Part shown: in pieces, positions 40,928 to 48,507 of the stretch
How positions within the stretch are numbered: the first letter of the stretch is position 1
How the letters are laid out: each line of letters opens with the position of its first letter
Source: Streptococcus panodentis
GTDB lineage: Bacteria > Bacillota > Bacilli > Lactobacillales > Streptococcaceae
Assembly (NCBI RefSeq): GCF_017884005.1
Contig: NZ_QFAY01000023.1
Location: forward strand, 1-50,882
DNA length: 50,882 nucleotides
Reading direction: 5' to 3'
Program-made: the position numbers and the translations under genes
Notes under the pieces: model-generated
What the model was told of the DNA's origin: nothing
The model's database searches: none
Seen by the model: the letters and a program-made list of their open reading frames with translations, nothing else

Positions 40928-40964
40928 TAGCTGACGTGGTTTGAAGAGATTTTCGAAGAGAATA
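40928..40964 (-). repeat. boxA fragment, inverse orientation
   Basis: AGCTGACGTGGTTTGAAGAG and TTTTCGAAGAGAATA are the reverse complement of boxA. No boxB or complete boxC is attached; a weak boxC-like piece lies at 40835-40857. It ends 11 bases before the -35 of the marR promoter. Confidence 0.7.
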
Positions 40965-40974
40965 AACGAAATCT

Positions 40975-41031
40975 TTGACAAATAAACTTCTATATCGTAG
41001 AATATTAGAAAAATAATTTTATATCCTACAT
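40975..41031 (+). promoter_or_regulatory. marR-egtUV promoter with a candidate MarR operator
   Basis: TTGACA (40975-40980) and TAGAAT (40998-41003) are 17 bases apart. An imperfect inverted repeat, TCGTAGAATATT with TTATATCCTACA (about 40995-41031), covers the -10 and the start site, where a MarR protein would repress its own operon. Confidence 0.7.
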
Positions 41032-41049
41032 TTGGAACAGGAAGGTAAC

Positions 41050-41502
41050 ATGGACAGAAAAATAGACAATGCCGGCTTTTACATTGGAAAGATTCACCGT
41101 TTATCAAACCGCTTAATGAATCATATTCTGTCAAAGCGGCAGATGCTGGATTTTAACAGCGAGCAGGGACGTATTCTGCACGCTCTCTGGCAGCAGGATC
41201 GGCAGAACCAGACTGAGCTGGCGGACATGACCGGCCTGACCCTCAATACGCTGACCAAAATGCTGGAGCGCATGATGGCTATGAAGCTGGTGGAGCGCTG
41301 TCCGCATGAGAGTGACCGGCGCAAGAAAGTCATCTGTCTGACGGACCACGCCAAGGGACTGCGGGAAGAATACCAGCAGATTTCACAGGAAATGACAGCG
41401 ATTTTCTATCAGGGCTTTTCCGGACAGGAGATTGCCGATTTTGAGGGCTATCTGGAAAGGATTCTGGGTAATATAGCACAAGCAGGAAAGGACGAAATAT
41501 GA
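41050..41502 (+). CDS. MarR-family transcriptional regulator
   Basis: The 150-residue winged-helix protein starts at ATG 41050 with AGGAAGGT upstream. The recognition region reads NQTELADMTGLTLNTLTKML, followed by the wing (HESDRRKKVICLTDHAKGL). It is the first gene of an operon with 4-base overlaps and probably regulates the importer genes behind it. A MarR gene near the related importer is known to me from S. pneumoniae. The effector is not known from sequence. Confidence 0.88.
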   Translation: MDRKIDNAGFYIGKIHRLSNRLMNHILSKRQMLDFNSEQGRILHALWQQDRQNQTELADMTGLTLNTLTKMLERMMAMKLVERCPHESDRRKKVICLTDHAKGLREEYQQISQEMTAIFYQGFSGQEIADFEGYLERILGNIAQAGKDEI

Positions 41503-43031
41503 GTGAATTTTTAAATCTGATCAGCAGGCAGCGGGATTTCTTGCTGGGGCTGGTTTGGGATCATATCTGGATTTCGGGTTTGGCCATTCTTTTGGCCCTT
41601 ATTCTGGGGGTTGGTCTGGGGATTTTGATTAGCTTCAGGCGGAGCTGGGCATCTCTGGTCATTGGTCTGGTCAATGTCCTCTATACAGTGCCCTCCATTG
41701 CCCTGCTGGGGATTTTGATTTCCATTACGGGCATTGGCAATAAAACAGCCATCATCGCCCTGACTCTTTATGCCTTGCTTCCTATGGTTCGAGCGACCTA
41801 TACTGGGATTACCGGTGTTGAGCCCCTTCTGGTCGAAGCAGCAGAAGGGATGGGCTCGACCCGCCGGCAGATTCTGACCAAGATTCAGCTGCCACTGGCC
41901 TTTCCAGTCATGATGTCGGGTTTTCGCAATATGGTCACTATGACCATCGCCCTGACCGGGATTGCTTCCTTTGTCGGGGCGGGCGGTCTTGGGGTGGCCA
42001 TTTACCGCGGGATTACGACCAACAACCAAGCTCTGACGCTGGCCGGCAGCCTTCTAGTCGCCCTCTTGGCCCTGTTTTTTGACTTTCTCCTTGCTTTCAT
42101 GGAGCGTTCAGCCGCTACGCATCGAACAGTGTTGAAAAAGTGGGGGCTGGGGTTAGCTGTTTTCTTGCTGCTAGCAGCAGGAGCGCTGGCTATTTCCCAA
42201 ATGGCTCAAGGACAGGGAACCATCAAGATTGCCACGAAACCGCAGACCGAGAACTATATTTTGGGTGAAATGCAAAAGCAGGTCATCGAGGAGTACACGG
42301 ACCTTAAGGCGGAGATGACCAAGGGCGTGGGCGGCGGAACGTCCAATATCCACCCAGCCATGGTCAAGGGAGATTTTGACATCTATGCTGAGTACACGGG
42401 CACGATTTGGGAGGTCATCCTTAAAAAGGAAGGCTCCTATGATGAAAGTCAGTTCCAAGAGCTGAGTCAGATCTATCAGCAAGATTACAGTCTGGTCTGG
42501 GCCTCTTCCTTTGGTTTTAATAATACCTATGGCCTGGCAGTGCGCAAGGAAATAGCAGAGCAGTACAATCTCAAAACCTACAGCGATTTGGCCAAGGCGG
42601 GACCTAATCTCACTTTTGGAGCCGAGTATGACTTTTTCGGCCGCGAGGATGGATTTGCCAAGCTGGAGCAGACTTACGGCATGAAGTTCAAGTCGCAGGT
42701 GGATATGGACAGCGGGCTCAAGTACCAGGCTATCCAGTCCGGTCAAGTGGATGTAATGGATATTTTCACTACGGACGGTCAGCTCTATCGTTCTGGCCTA
42801 GTCGTCTTAGAGGATGATAAGAAGATGTACCCTTCCTATCGGGCAGGGACCGTCGTGCGGGAGGAGACGCTGGAAAAATATCCGCAGCTGAAAGAAGCAC
42901 TGGCTAAGCTGGACGGCATTTTAGATGACAGCAAAATGGCTGAGCTTAACCACAAGGTGGAGACAGATAAGGAAGAGCCGGAAAAGGTAGCCCATGACTA
43001 TCTGCTGGAGAAAGGAGTGCTGCCCCAATGA
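41499..43031 (+). CDS. egtU: Permease/substrate-binding fusion of an ergothioneine-type importer (EgtU/OpuB-like)
   Basis: The 510-residue protein joins an ABC permease (about 1-225: EAAEGMGSTRRQILTKIQLP is the EAA loop) with a betaine-type binding domain (about 232-505: IKIATKPQTENYILGEM and VGGGTSNIHPAMVKGDFDIY). This fusion order and size match EgtU of S. pneumoniae, which imports the thiol antioxidant ergothioneine and was formerly annotated as a choline or betaine importer. Glycine betaine or choline transport (OpuBC type) remains the alternative; I could not compare binding-site residues. The start codon overlaps marR and the end overlaps the ATPase gene. Confidence 0.82.
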   Translation: MSEFLNLISRQRDFLLGLVWDHIWISGLAILLALILGVGLGILISFRRSWASLVIGLVNVLYTVPSIALLGILISITGIGNKTAIIALTLYALLPMVRATYTGITGVEPLLVEAAEGMGSTRRQILTKIQLPLAFPVMMSGFRNMVTMTIALTGIASFVGAGGLGVAIYRGITTNNQALTLAGSLLVALLALFFDFLLAFMERSAATHRTVLKKWGLGLAVFLLLAAGALAISQMAQGQGTIKIATKPQTENYILGEMQKQVIEEYTDLKAEMTKGVGGGTSNIHPAMVKGDFDIYAEYTGTIWEVILKKEGSYDESQFQELSQIYQQDYSLVWASSFGFNNTYGLAVRKEIAEQYNLKTYSDLAKAGPNLTFGAEYDFFGREDGFAKLEQTYGMKFKSQVDMDSGLKYQAIQSGQVDVMDIFTTDGQLYRSGLVVLEDDKKMYPSYRAGTVVREETLEKYPQLKEALAKLDGILDDSKMAELNHKVETDKEEPEKVAHDYLLEKGVLPQ

Positions 43032-43756
43032 TTGAATATAAAAATATCACGAAAGCTTACGGAGACAAGGAGATTCTGAAAGATTTCAGCCTGAAGATTG
43101 AGGAGGGAGACTTTCTGACCATTGTCGGAAGGTCCGGATCGGGCAAGACGACCCTGCTCAAGATGGTCAATGGCTTGGTCAAGCCGGATCAGGGACAGGT
43201 GCTGGTCAAGGGCCAGGGTATCGAAGGGCAGGATTTGATCCAGCTGCGGCGGCAGATTGGCTACGCCATTCAGGGCAATGTCCTCTTTCCCCACATGACC
43301 GTCGCAGAAAATATCGCCTATGTCCTGTGGCTCCAGGGACAGAAGGAAGAACAGATTGCTGCTATAGTGGAGCAAAAGCTGGCCATGCTGGACTTGGAAG
43401 CAGACTTAAAAGACCGCTATCCGGCAGAATTATCCGGCGGTCAGGCCCAGCGAGTCGGCATCGCCCGCTCACTGGGGGCCAATCCGTCCATTCTCCTCAT
43501 GGATGAGCCTTTCGGTGCAGTGGATGCCATTACCCGCTATCAGCTGCAGCGCGAGCTCAAAAAGCTCTATCAGACCAATCAAATGACGGTTGTCTTCATT
43601 ACCCACGACATCACTGAGGCCCTGAAGCTAGGCAGCAAGGTGCTGGTCTTGGACAACGGGCAGATTCAGCAGTTTGCCAGCCCGATGGAAATCCAGCAGC
43701 AGCCTGCCAATGATTTTGTCCGGGATTTGCTGGATATTGCAGGAGTGAGCAAATGA
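43028..43756 (+). CDS. egtV: ABC transporter ATPase, EgtV/ProV type
   Basis: The 242-residue ATPase has Walker A GRSGSGKTT, the Q-loop (YAIQGNVLFPHMTV), signature LSGGQAQRVGIARSL, Walker B ILLMDEPFGAVD and the H-loop (FITHDITEA). It lacks the C-terminal CBS domains of OpuA/ProV, as expected for the EgtV/OpuBA-short type. It powers the permease encoded immediately before. ATGA overlaps occur at both ends. Confidence 0.9.
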   Translation: MIEYKNITKAYGDKEILKDFSLKIEEGDFLTIVGRSGSGKTTLLKMVNGLVKPDQGQVLVKGQGIEGQDLIQLRRQIGYAIQGNVLFPHMTVAENIAYVLWLQGQKEEQIAAIVEQKLAMLDLEADLKDRYPAELSGGQAQRVGIARSLGANPSILLMDEPFGAVDAITRYQLQRELKKLYQTNQMTVVFITHDITEALKLGSKVLVLDNGQIQQFASPMEIQQQPANDFVRDLLDIAGVSK

Positions 43757-44379
43757 CTGATCAGAAGCTTGTGGATGTGCTCAATCGTCTGGTGGCCCAT
43801 TACGGCCATCAGGATTGGTGGCAGGAGAAAAATATCGTCGGCGACCTGCTGTCCATGGTGCTCATTCAGCGGACGACGGAGCGAAATGCCAAGCTGGCCC
43901 TGCAGAATTTAGCGGACTGTTTGGATCTGCAGCAGCTGGCGGACCTGCCCTTGGAGGAGCTGCAGGAGGCCATTCGGCCGGCAGGTTTCTGTAAACAAAA
44001 GTCTCAGACCATTAAAAATTTAGTCGGCTGGCTCCTGCCCTATGAGGATCGGATGGAAGAGCTGCACAGCCGGACGACGGAAGCGCTGCGGCAGGAACTC
44101 TTGGCCATCAAAGGCATTGGTCCAGAAACAGCAGACGTCATTTTGCTTTATATCTTTAAGCGCAAGGTCTTTGTAGCGGATGAATACTCCAGGCGGCTCT
44201 TTCAGCGGCTGGGGCTGGGTGAGTTTCCTGCCTATGAGGACTTGCGCCAGGCTTGGGGGCATCTAGCCCAGTACGAAAGCCAAAAGCAGTGCCGCGAGTG
44301 GCATGCGGCCATTGATGTGCACGGAAAGGCCTATCGGCTGGCCAAGGGAAAGCTGGACGAGACTTGGCTGCTGAGCTGA
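43753..44379 (+). CDS. HhH-GPD DNA glycosylase (endonuclease III-like)
   Basis: The 208-residue protein has LLSMVLIQRTTERNAKLALQ, a helix-hairpin-helix LLAIKGIGPETADVILLYIF and VADEYSRRLFQRLG, with the Asp of the HhH-GPD family. The catalytic Lys expected after the first HhH turn in true Nth enzymes is not evident, nor is the C-terminal 4Fe-4S cysteine set. It therefore belongs to the short endonuclease III-related group of uncertain lesion specificity. The coupling to egtV by overlap is curious but gives no direct functional link apart from a possible shared oxidative-damage theme. Confidence 0.85.
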   Translation: MTDQKLVDVLNRLVAHYGHQDWWQEKNIVGDLLSMVLIQRTTERNAKLALQNLADCLDLQQLADLPLEELQEAIRPAGFCKQKSQTIKNLVGWLLPYEDRMEELHSRTTEALRQELLAIKGIGPETADVILLYIFKRKVFVADEYSRRLFQRLGLGEFPAYEDLRQAWGHLAQYESQKQCREWHAAIDVHGKAYRLAKGKLDETWLLS

Positions 44380-44531
44380 TTTAGAACCAGTTTAGGAATA
44401 TTTACTGTTTTATGAGGAAAAGAGTTTTGCCTCAGCCTTTACTTCGATGTACATGTTGGTAACGCTGACTGTTTTCATCCTTTTGACCTTTATTGCCTAG
44501 AATTATCAAAAACATGAAAGAAGGTAGGACC

Positions 44532-45509
44532 ATGACAGATAAAATGAAAGCCATTGTGATTTACGAAGCAGGCGGGCCGGAAAAGCTGCTCTTAGAAGAC
44601 AGACCTATTCCTCAAGTCAGGGAGGGCTGGACCTTGGTCAAGGTCAGAGGCTTTGGCATCAATCACTCAGAAATCTTTACACGGCAGGGACTGTCGCCTA
44701 CAGTGAAATTTCCCCGTATTCTGGGGATTGAGTGCGTCGGTCAGGTGGCAGAGACGACCCGACCGGACCTGCAGCCGGGCCAGAAGGTTGTCTCCATAAT
44801 GGGCGAAATGGGCCGGGCTTATGACGGATCATATGCAGAGTTTGCCCTCCTGCCCAATGAGCAGATCTACCCAGTAAAGACCGATTTGACTTGGACAGAA
44901 TTAGCCGCTGTGCCTGAGACCTACTACACGGCCTTTGGTTCTTTGAAAAATCTTCAGGTGCAGGAAAACGACAGGATTTTAGTGCGGGCGGCCACCAGCG
45001 GTGTCGGTCTGGCCTTCGCCCGTCTGGTCAAGGCACGGTTTCCCAATGCCTATATCGCAGGATCTGTGCGCAGTGGTTCGAAGCAGTTTCTGCTCCAGCA
45101 TCAGCCCTATGATGACATTATCATGGACCAGAACGGTCGGCTGGAGACCGATGAGAAGTTCGAAAAAATCCTTGAATTGACCGGTCCGGCGACGATTAAG
45201 GATTCTTTTGCCCATATAGCGGAAGGCGGCATTATCTGCAATACCGGCCAGCTGGGCGGTCAATGGTATCTGGAAAATTTTGACCCTATTGTGGAAATCA
45301 AAAACAATAGCTTTTTGACCAGCTTTTACTCTGGCAATGTCAGTCAGTCCCTGATAGACGAGCTGTTTGCCTATATTGACCGCTATGAGGTCAATGTCAC
45401 TCCGCGCCGGGTTTTCCCTTTAGAGCAGGTGCCAGAAGCCCATGCCTACATTGAAGGGAAGGCTGGTTTTGGAAAAGTTATCATTATCAATGATGAGAGA
45501 AAATCGTGA
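44532..45509 (+). CDS. MDR-family zinc-less oxidoreductase (quinone reductase-like)
   Basis: I start at ATG 44532, with AAGGTAGGA upstream (325 residues); a TTG at 44493 has no site. MKAIVIYEAGGPEKLLLEDR opens the GroES-like domain. The nucleotide-binding segment reads ILVRAATSGVGLAFARLVKA, where A-A-T-S-G-V-G replaces the usual A-A-x-G-G-V-G. Zinc-binding cysteines are absent, as in NADPH:quinone reductases. The substrate is unknown. The rhodanese gene follows 9 bases later in one operon. Confidence 0.87.
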   Translation: MTDKMKAIVIYEAGGPEKLLLEDRPIPQVREGWTLVKVRGFGINHSEIFTRQGLSPTVKFPRILGIECVGQVAETTRPDLQPGQKVVSIMGEMGRAYDGSYAEFALLPNEQIYPVKTDLTWTELAAVPETYYTAFGSLKNLQVQENDRILVRAATSGVGLAFARLVKARFPNAYIAGSVRSGSKQFLLQHQPYDDIIMDQNGRLETDEKFEKILELTGPATIKDSFAHIAEGGIICNTGQLGGQWYLENFDPIVEIKNNSFLTSFYSGNVSQSLIDELFAYIDRYEVNVTPRRVFPLEQVPEAHAYIEGKAGFGKVIIINDERKS

Positions 45510-45518
45510 GGAGAAAAG

Positions 45519-45815
45519 ATGAACGAGCTATCAGCCAATGAATTTTACGAAAAAGCAAGCAGCCAGACCCTGTCGGTGATTGATGTCCGCGAGCCGGACG
45601 AGTTTGCGGCCGGTCATATAGCCGGCTCTTTCAACCTGCCGCTGAGCCAGCTGGCAGATCGTTATGCCATGTTGGACCAGACCAAAGCGCATTATATCAT
45701 CTGCCAAAAAGGCGGCCGCTCAGCGCGTGCCTGTGAATTCCTGGAAAATCACGGCTATCAGGTGACCAATGTACAGGGAGGTCTGGAAGCTTATCCGGCA
45801 GAAGGGATAGACTGA
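45519..45815 (+). CDS. Single-domain rhodanese
   Basis: The 98-residue protein has LSVIDVREPDEFAAGHIAGS and the active-site loop ICQKGGRSARA with Cys62. The loop length of six residues is that of sulphurtransferases of the GlpE/YgaP type, which carry persulphide sulphur. It shares an operon with the oxidoreductase gene upstream (GAGGAG before ATG). Confidence 0.92.
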   Translation: MNELSANEFYEKASSQTLSVIDVREPDEFAAGHIAGSFNLPLSQLADRYAMLDQTKAHYIICQKGGRSARACEFLENHGYQVTNVQGGLEAYPAEGID

Positions 45816-45849
45816 CCAATTGACACTCTTTAAATGTTGGATATGGCGA

Positions 45850-46018
45850 GGCTGGGCAAAAAGTCCAGTCTTTTGTATCATTGGAAAAACAGATTGACGC
45901 AGTGGTTGATTGGCATCTTCGTTCACTTGTTAAGCTCCTAAGATGGCCGAATCACATTATTTGAGTATAATCTGAACAAATGACTGCTAAAATGAATTGA
46001 ATTTTTGGCAGTCTTTTT
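45850..46018 (+). terminator. Two terminators in a 418-base gene-free gap
   Basis: The first is an imperfect hairpin at about 45853-45875 (GGCTGGGC with GTCCAGTC, then TTTTG). The second is GACTGCTAAAAT (45982-45993) with ATTTTTGGCAGTC (46001-46013) and TTTTT. Together they close the oxidoreductase-rhodanese operon. A TATAAT at 46033-46038 and an inverse boxC piece (46047-46096) follow before ldcB. No gene lies in the gap. Confidence 0.7.
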
Positions 46019-46032
46019 GTATACTATAAAGG

Positions 46033-46038
46033 TATAAT
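46033..46038 (+). promoter_or_regulatory. -10 element upstream of ldcB
   Basis: TATAAT at 46033-46038. The transcript would have a leader of about 190 bases that includes the boxC fragment. Confidence 0.5.
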
Positions 46039-46046
46039 AATTTAAA

Positions 46047-46096
46047 GCTCAATGAAAATCATCAGCAAACTAGAAAGCTAGTCGCAATCTGCCCGC
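46047..46096 (-). repeat. boxC fragment, inverse orientation
   Basis: CTCAATGAAAATCATCAGC and AAACTAGAAAGCTAG are the reverse complement of boxC, with a degraded inner part. Confidence 0.65.
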
Positions 46097-46233
46097 TGCC
46101 TTGTGTGAATTCTTATAAGGCCAGTTGGCAAAAGAGAAGGTTTGCGAACGGGTCTATTGTTGTTAAAAGAAGGAGACCAAGAGCTGGAGCAGCAGGGGAA
46201 ACGACGGCTCAGCAGTTTCTAAAGGTGAACACG

Positions 46234-46989
46234 ATGAATATGAAATATAGTACATTGCTTTTTCTGACGGCAGCTGCCCTCACGCTTGCTGCTTGCTCAT
46301 CCAAGCAGGATACAGGCGGCAGCTCGCAAGAGCAGGCAGCTTCAAGCAGTCCGACTTCCAGTCAGAGCTCAGAGAACAATTCTGAGGACAATAAGGCACA
46401 GGTCAGCGAAAATCCAGAAGTCGAAAATGTAGACAAAACTGTTTCCTACAATGGAAGTTATTACAGTGTAGCGGGCAAGTATGATGAAATTGTTATTGCA
46501 AATAAACACTATCCCTTGTCACCTTCCTACAATCCCGGTGAAAACCCGACTGCCAAATCAGAATTGCTCAAATTGATTGCGGACATGCAGGCTCAAGGCT
46601 ATGCCATTAGCGACCAATACAGCGGTTTTCGCAGCTATGATAGCCAGACAGGTCTCTATCAAAACTATGTCAATCAGGACGGAAAAGAAGCAGCAGACCG
46701 CTACTCAGCCCGACCGGGCTACAGTGAGCACCAGACCGGCCTGGCTTTTGACCTGATTGACAGCAGCGGCAATTTGGTACAAGAAGCGGGAGCCAGTCAG
46801 TGGCTTTTGGATAATGCTTATAAGTACGGCTTTATCGTCCGCTATCAGGCTGGCAAGGAAGCCTCTACCGGCTACATGCCGGAAAGCTGGCACCTGCGCT
46901 ATATCGGCAAGGAAGCAAAAGAGATCTCTGATTCAGGCTTGTCACTGGAAGAATACTATGGCTTTACAGGCGGTGATTATACGGAATAA
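46234..46989 (+). CDS. ldcB: Lipoprotein L,D-carboxypeptidase LdcB (DacB)
   Basis: ATG 46234 follows AAAGGTG and gives 251 residues. The lipoprotein signal ends LTLAAC, with Cys21 lipidated, followed by a Ser/Gln-rich linker. The catalytic domain has SDQYSGFRSYDSQ, YSEHQTGLAFDL (His166, Asp173) and SWHLRYIG (His220). These three residues hold zinc in the VanY/LdcB family. LdcB removes the terminal D-Ala from tetrapeptide stems outside the membrane, a step needed for normal septation and cell shape in S. pneumoniae. The longer frame beginning at 46105 passes through a repeat and is not used. Confidence 0.92.
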   Translation: MNMKYSTLLFLTAAALTLAACSSKQDTGGSSQEQAASSSPTSSQSSENNSEDNKAQVSENPEVENVDKTVSYNGSYYSVAGKYDEIVIANKHYPLSPSYNPGENPTAKSELLKLIADMQAQGYAISDQYSGFRSYDSQTGLYQNYVNQDGKEAADRYSARPGYSEHQTGLAFDLIDSSGNLVQEAGASQWLLDNAYKYGFIVRYQAGKEASTGYMPESWHLRYIGKEAKEISDSGLSLEEYYGFTGGDYTE

Positions 46990-47056
46990 GCCGGTCAAAG
47001 CAATAAGCTGCCAACTGCCTGCAGCTTCACTCATCTGTCACAAAGGAGGACAAAAC

Positions 47057-47347
47057 ATGAAATTTTATCTCACCAACCCCCATAATGATTTTGTAGAAAC
47101 ACCGGTCCAAGAAGAAGGCCGCATCATCCACCATCTTCATTTGGCTAAAGGAAAAGAAGTGCCCGAACACAGCGCAGATGCTCTGGTTACGGTGGTTTGT
47201 CTCTCCGGTGATGTCAGCTTTTCAGCAGGCGGCCAGACTGTCCGGCTGGTATCAGGCTCTTTCCTCACCATGGAGCCCAATGAACCGCATAGCCTGATTG
47301 GAGAGGAAGACAGCCATCTCTTAGTTATCAAGCAATTAAAATACTGA
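47057..47347 (+). CDS. Small cupin-domain protein
   Basis: The 96-residue protein is a single cupin: HHLHLAKGKEVPEHSADALV is motif 1 in degenerate form, and SGSFLTMEPNEPHSLIGEED is motif 2 with its His. Some metal ligands of motif 1 (usually H-x-H-x3-4-E) are replaced, so metal binding is uncertain. AAAGGAGG lies before ATG 47057; the longer frame overlaps ldcB in another frame and is a shadow. It is probably cotranscribed with ldcB up to the strong terminator. Confidence 0.85.
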   Translation: MKFYLTNPHNDFVETPVQEEGRIIHHLHLAKGKEVPEHSADALVTVVCLSGDVSFSAGGQTVRLVSGSFLTMEPNEPHSLIGEEDSHLLVIKQLKY

Positions 47348-47359
47348 CAAAGTCACCCT

Positions 47360-47406
47360 AGGGAGGGGACAGCGAATGGGATTCGCTGTCCCCTCCCTAT
47401 TTTTTG
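47360..47406 (+). terminator. Strong terminator (17-bp perfect stem)
   Basis: 47360-47376 and 47382-47398 are exact reverse complements, around a 5-base loop, followed by a T run. Confidence 0.92.
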
Positions 47407-47419
47407 CTGTTCCTGCCCA

Positions 47420-47745
47420 ATGAAAATTAAAACAGTCCTTTCTTTCGTCTTGCTTCTCCCATTCACTCCCAGCCCACGAGGCTCTCACAGTCCGGGGGAC
47501 TGTGAGAGGTTGTAGATAAAACAAACGCAGTTTGTGTCAAAACAGTCCGGGGGACTGTGAGAGGTTGTAGATAAAACAAACGCAGTTTGTGTCAAAACAG
47601 TCCGGGAGACTGTGAGAGGTTGTAGATAAAACAAACGCAGTTTGTGTCAAAACAGTCCGGGGGACTGTGAGAGGTTGTAGATAAAACAAACGCAGTTTGT
47701 GTCAAAACAGTCCTTCTGGACTGTTGGAGCAAGGCAAGCTAACAA
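47420..47745. repeat. BOX-like element with four tandem 55-bp boxB units
   Basis: Units begin at 47487, 47542, 47597 and 47652 and are almost identical; a partial fifth starts at 47707. Each has an ACAGTCC...GGACTGT hairpin, GAGGTTGTAGATAAAAC and the AAACGCAGTTTG hairpin, corresponding to boxB in inverse orientation. Degraded boxC-like (CAATGAAAATTAAAAC near 47420) and boxA-like (GCAAGGCAAGCTAAC near 47730) pieces flank the array. The inner hairpins would give a multi-stem RNA. Confidence 0.75.
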
Positions 47746-47913
47746 AGTAATAAAAGATAAACTAAATGACGATACATAAAAGGAGGTTGGGAGACGGGGC
47801 CAGATGCAGAGTCAGGTCCTGATTGGGAATGTTCTTTTTGTTATGCAGGGAATATCCGGAATTTTGAATAAAACAAACAAAGGGACAAACAAGGATATTT
47901 GGATACTTTGAGC

Positions 47914-47974
47914 CTTAAAATAAACTTAAAATTGGCTTAAAAATCCCTTAAAATAAGCTTAAAATAAACTTAAA
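47914..47974 (-). promoter_or_regulatory. Six tandem CiaR half-sites (five overlapping CiaR boxes)
   Basis: CTTAAA occurs at 47914, 47925, 47936, 47947, 47958 and 47969, always 11 bases apart. On the minus strand this is TTTAAG-N5 repeated six times without a mismatch. CiaR of S. pneumoniae binds the direct repeat TTTAAG-N5-TTTAAG. A normal CiaR promoter has two hexamers. The array lies 27 bases upstream of an extended -10 on the plus strand and about 530 bases before the Tyr-rich surface protein gene. Confidence 0.8.
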
Positions 47975-48000
47975 CAGAGAAGGCGATAGGATAAAGTTTT

Positions 48001-48009
48001 TGGTATAAA
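48001..48009 (+). promoter_or_regulatory. Extended -10 promoter downstream of the CiaR-type array
   Basis: TGGTATAAA at 48001-48009. The repeats would occupy about -40 to -100 relative to its start. A WalR-like half motif (TGTAAACCAAATTATAAAC, 48050-48068) lies in the transcript region. Confidence 0.5.
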
Positions 48010-48222
48010 ATATTTTTATGATTAAAACTATAAAAAATAATTTACAAAGTGTAAACCAAATTATAAACAAAAAAATTATCAAAAAGTTCGTAAAAAAGTA
48101 GGTATTTGTTTCTCTAATAAACATCAGAACAATTTTTGTTCAAAATCACGAACTATAAAAAATTACCGATGAAAATAATTTACAGAATGACAACTAAATC
48201 TATTGCATTCCCAAAATTCTTG

Positions 48223-48231
48223 TGCTATAAT
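48223..48231 (+). promoter_or_regulatory. Extended -10 promoter of the small ORF/Tyr-rich gene
   Basis: TGCTATAAT at 48223-48231 (TGT precedes it), 19 bases before the small ORF and about 280 before the surface protein gene. Confidence 0.65.
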
Positions 48232-48249
48232 TCGAATTGAGGGTGAAAT

Positions 48250-48357
48250 ATGCATAAAAAAGTATTTTTAAGCATGAGCTTGATCAGGATTTTATCTTTT
48301 CTGCTGTTTGAAATGTTTGAAAGTAAAATTTCTTTTAGCAATATCGCTAATTGGTGA
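48250..48357 (+). CDS. Possible 35-residue hydrophobic peptide
   Basis: A short frame of 35 codons follows GAGGGTG at good spacing: MHKKVFLSMSLIRILSFLLF, then EMFESKISFSNIANW. Two Lys after Met, a hydrophobic core and a polar tail resemble small membrane peptides or signalling-peptide precursors. There is no double-Gly leader and no regulator gene beside it. It may instead be an upstream leader peptide of the Tyr-rich protein transcript. Coding status is uncertain. Confidence 0.4.
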   Translation: MHKKVFLSMSLIRILSFLLFEMFESKISFSNIANW

Positions 48358-48507
48358 TTTCTTTAAATCGTTTGGACTGCAAAAGATAAAATCAACGGCT
48401 TCTTGCCGGATCGCAAAAGCTGAAAGACTTTTTTATGAACTTGTGCACAAAAATATCAACTCCCCCACAAAATAAAATTATGAAGTGATTTTGGAGGTTT
48501 AATCAAA

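Noticed and set aside
41511..42029. Minus-strand frame of 172 codons in egtU
   Set aside because: It is the antisense of the permease; the sense frame has the full ABC permease motifs and operon overlaps.
46757..47347. 196-codon reading of the cupin gene
   Set aside because: The first 100 codons overlap ldcB in another frame; AAAGGAGG before ATG 47057 fixes the start.
47487..47726. CRISPR array
   Set aside because: The 55-bp period has no unique spacers; the whole unit is repeated and matches boxB.
47914..47974. Slipped A+T-rich low-complexity DNA
   Set aside because: The six hexamers are exact while the 5-base spacers differ (TTTAT, CTTAT, GGATT, CCAAT, TTTAT on the minus strand), so selection on the hexamers is more likely than simple slippage.
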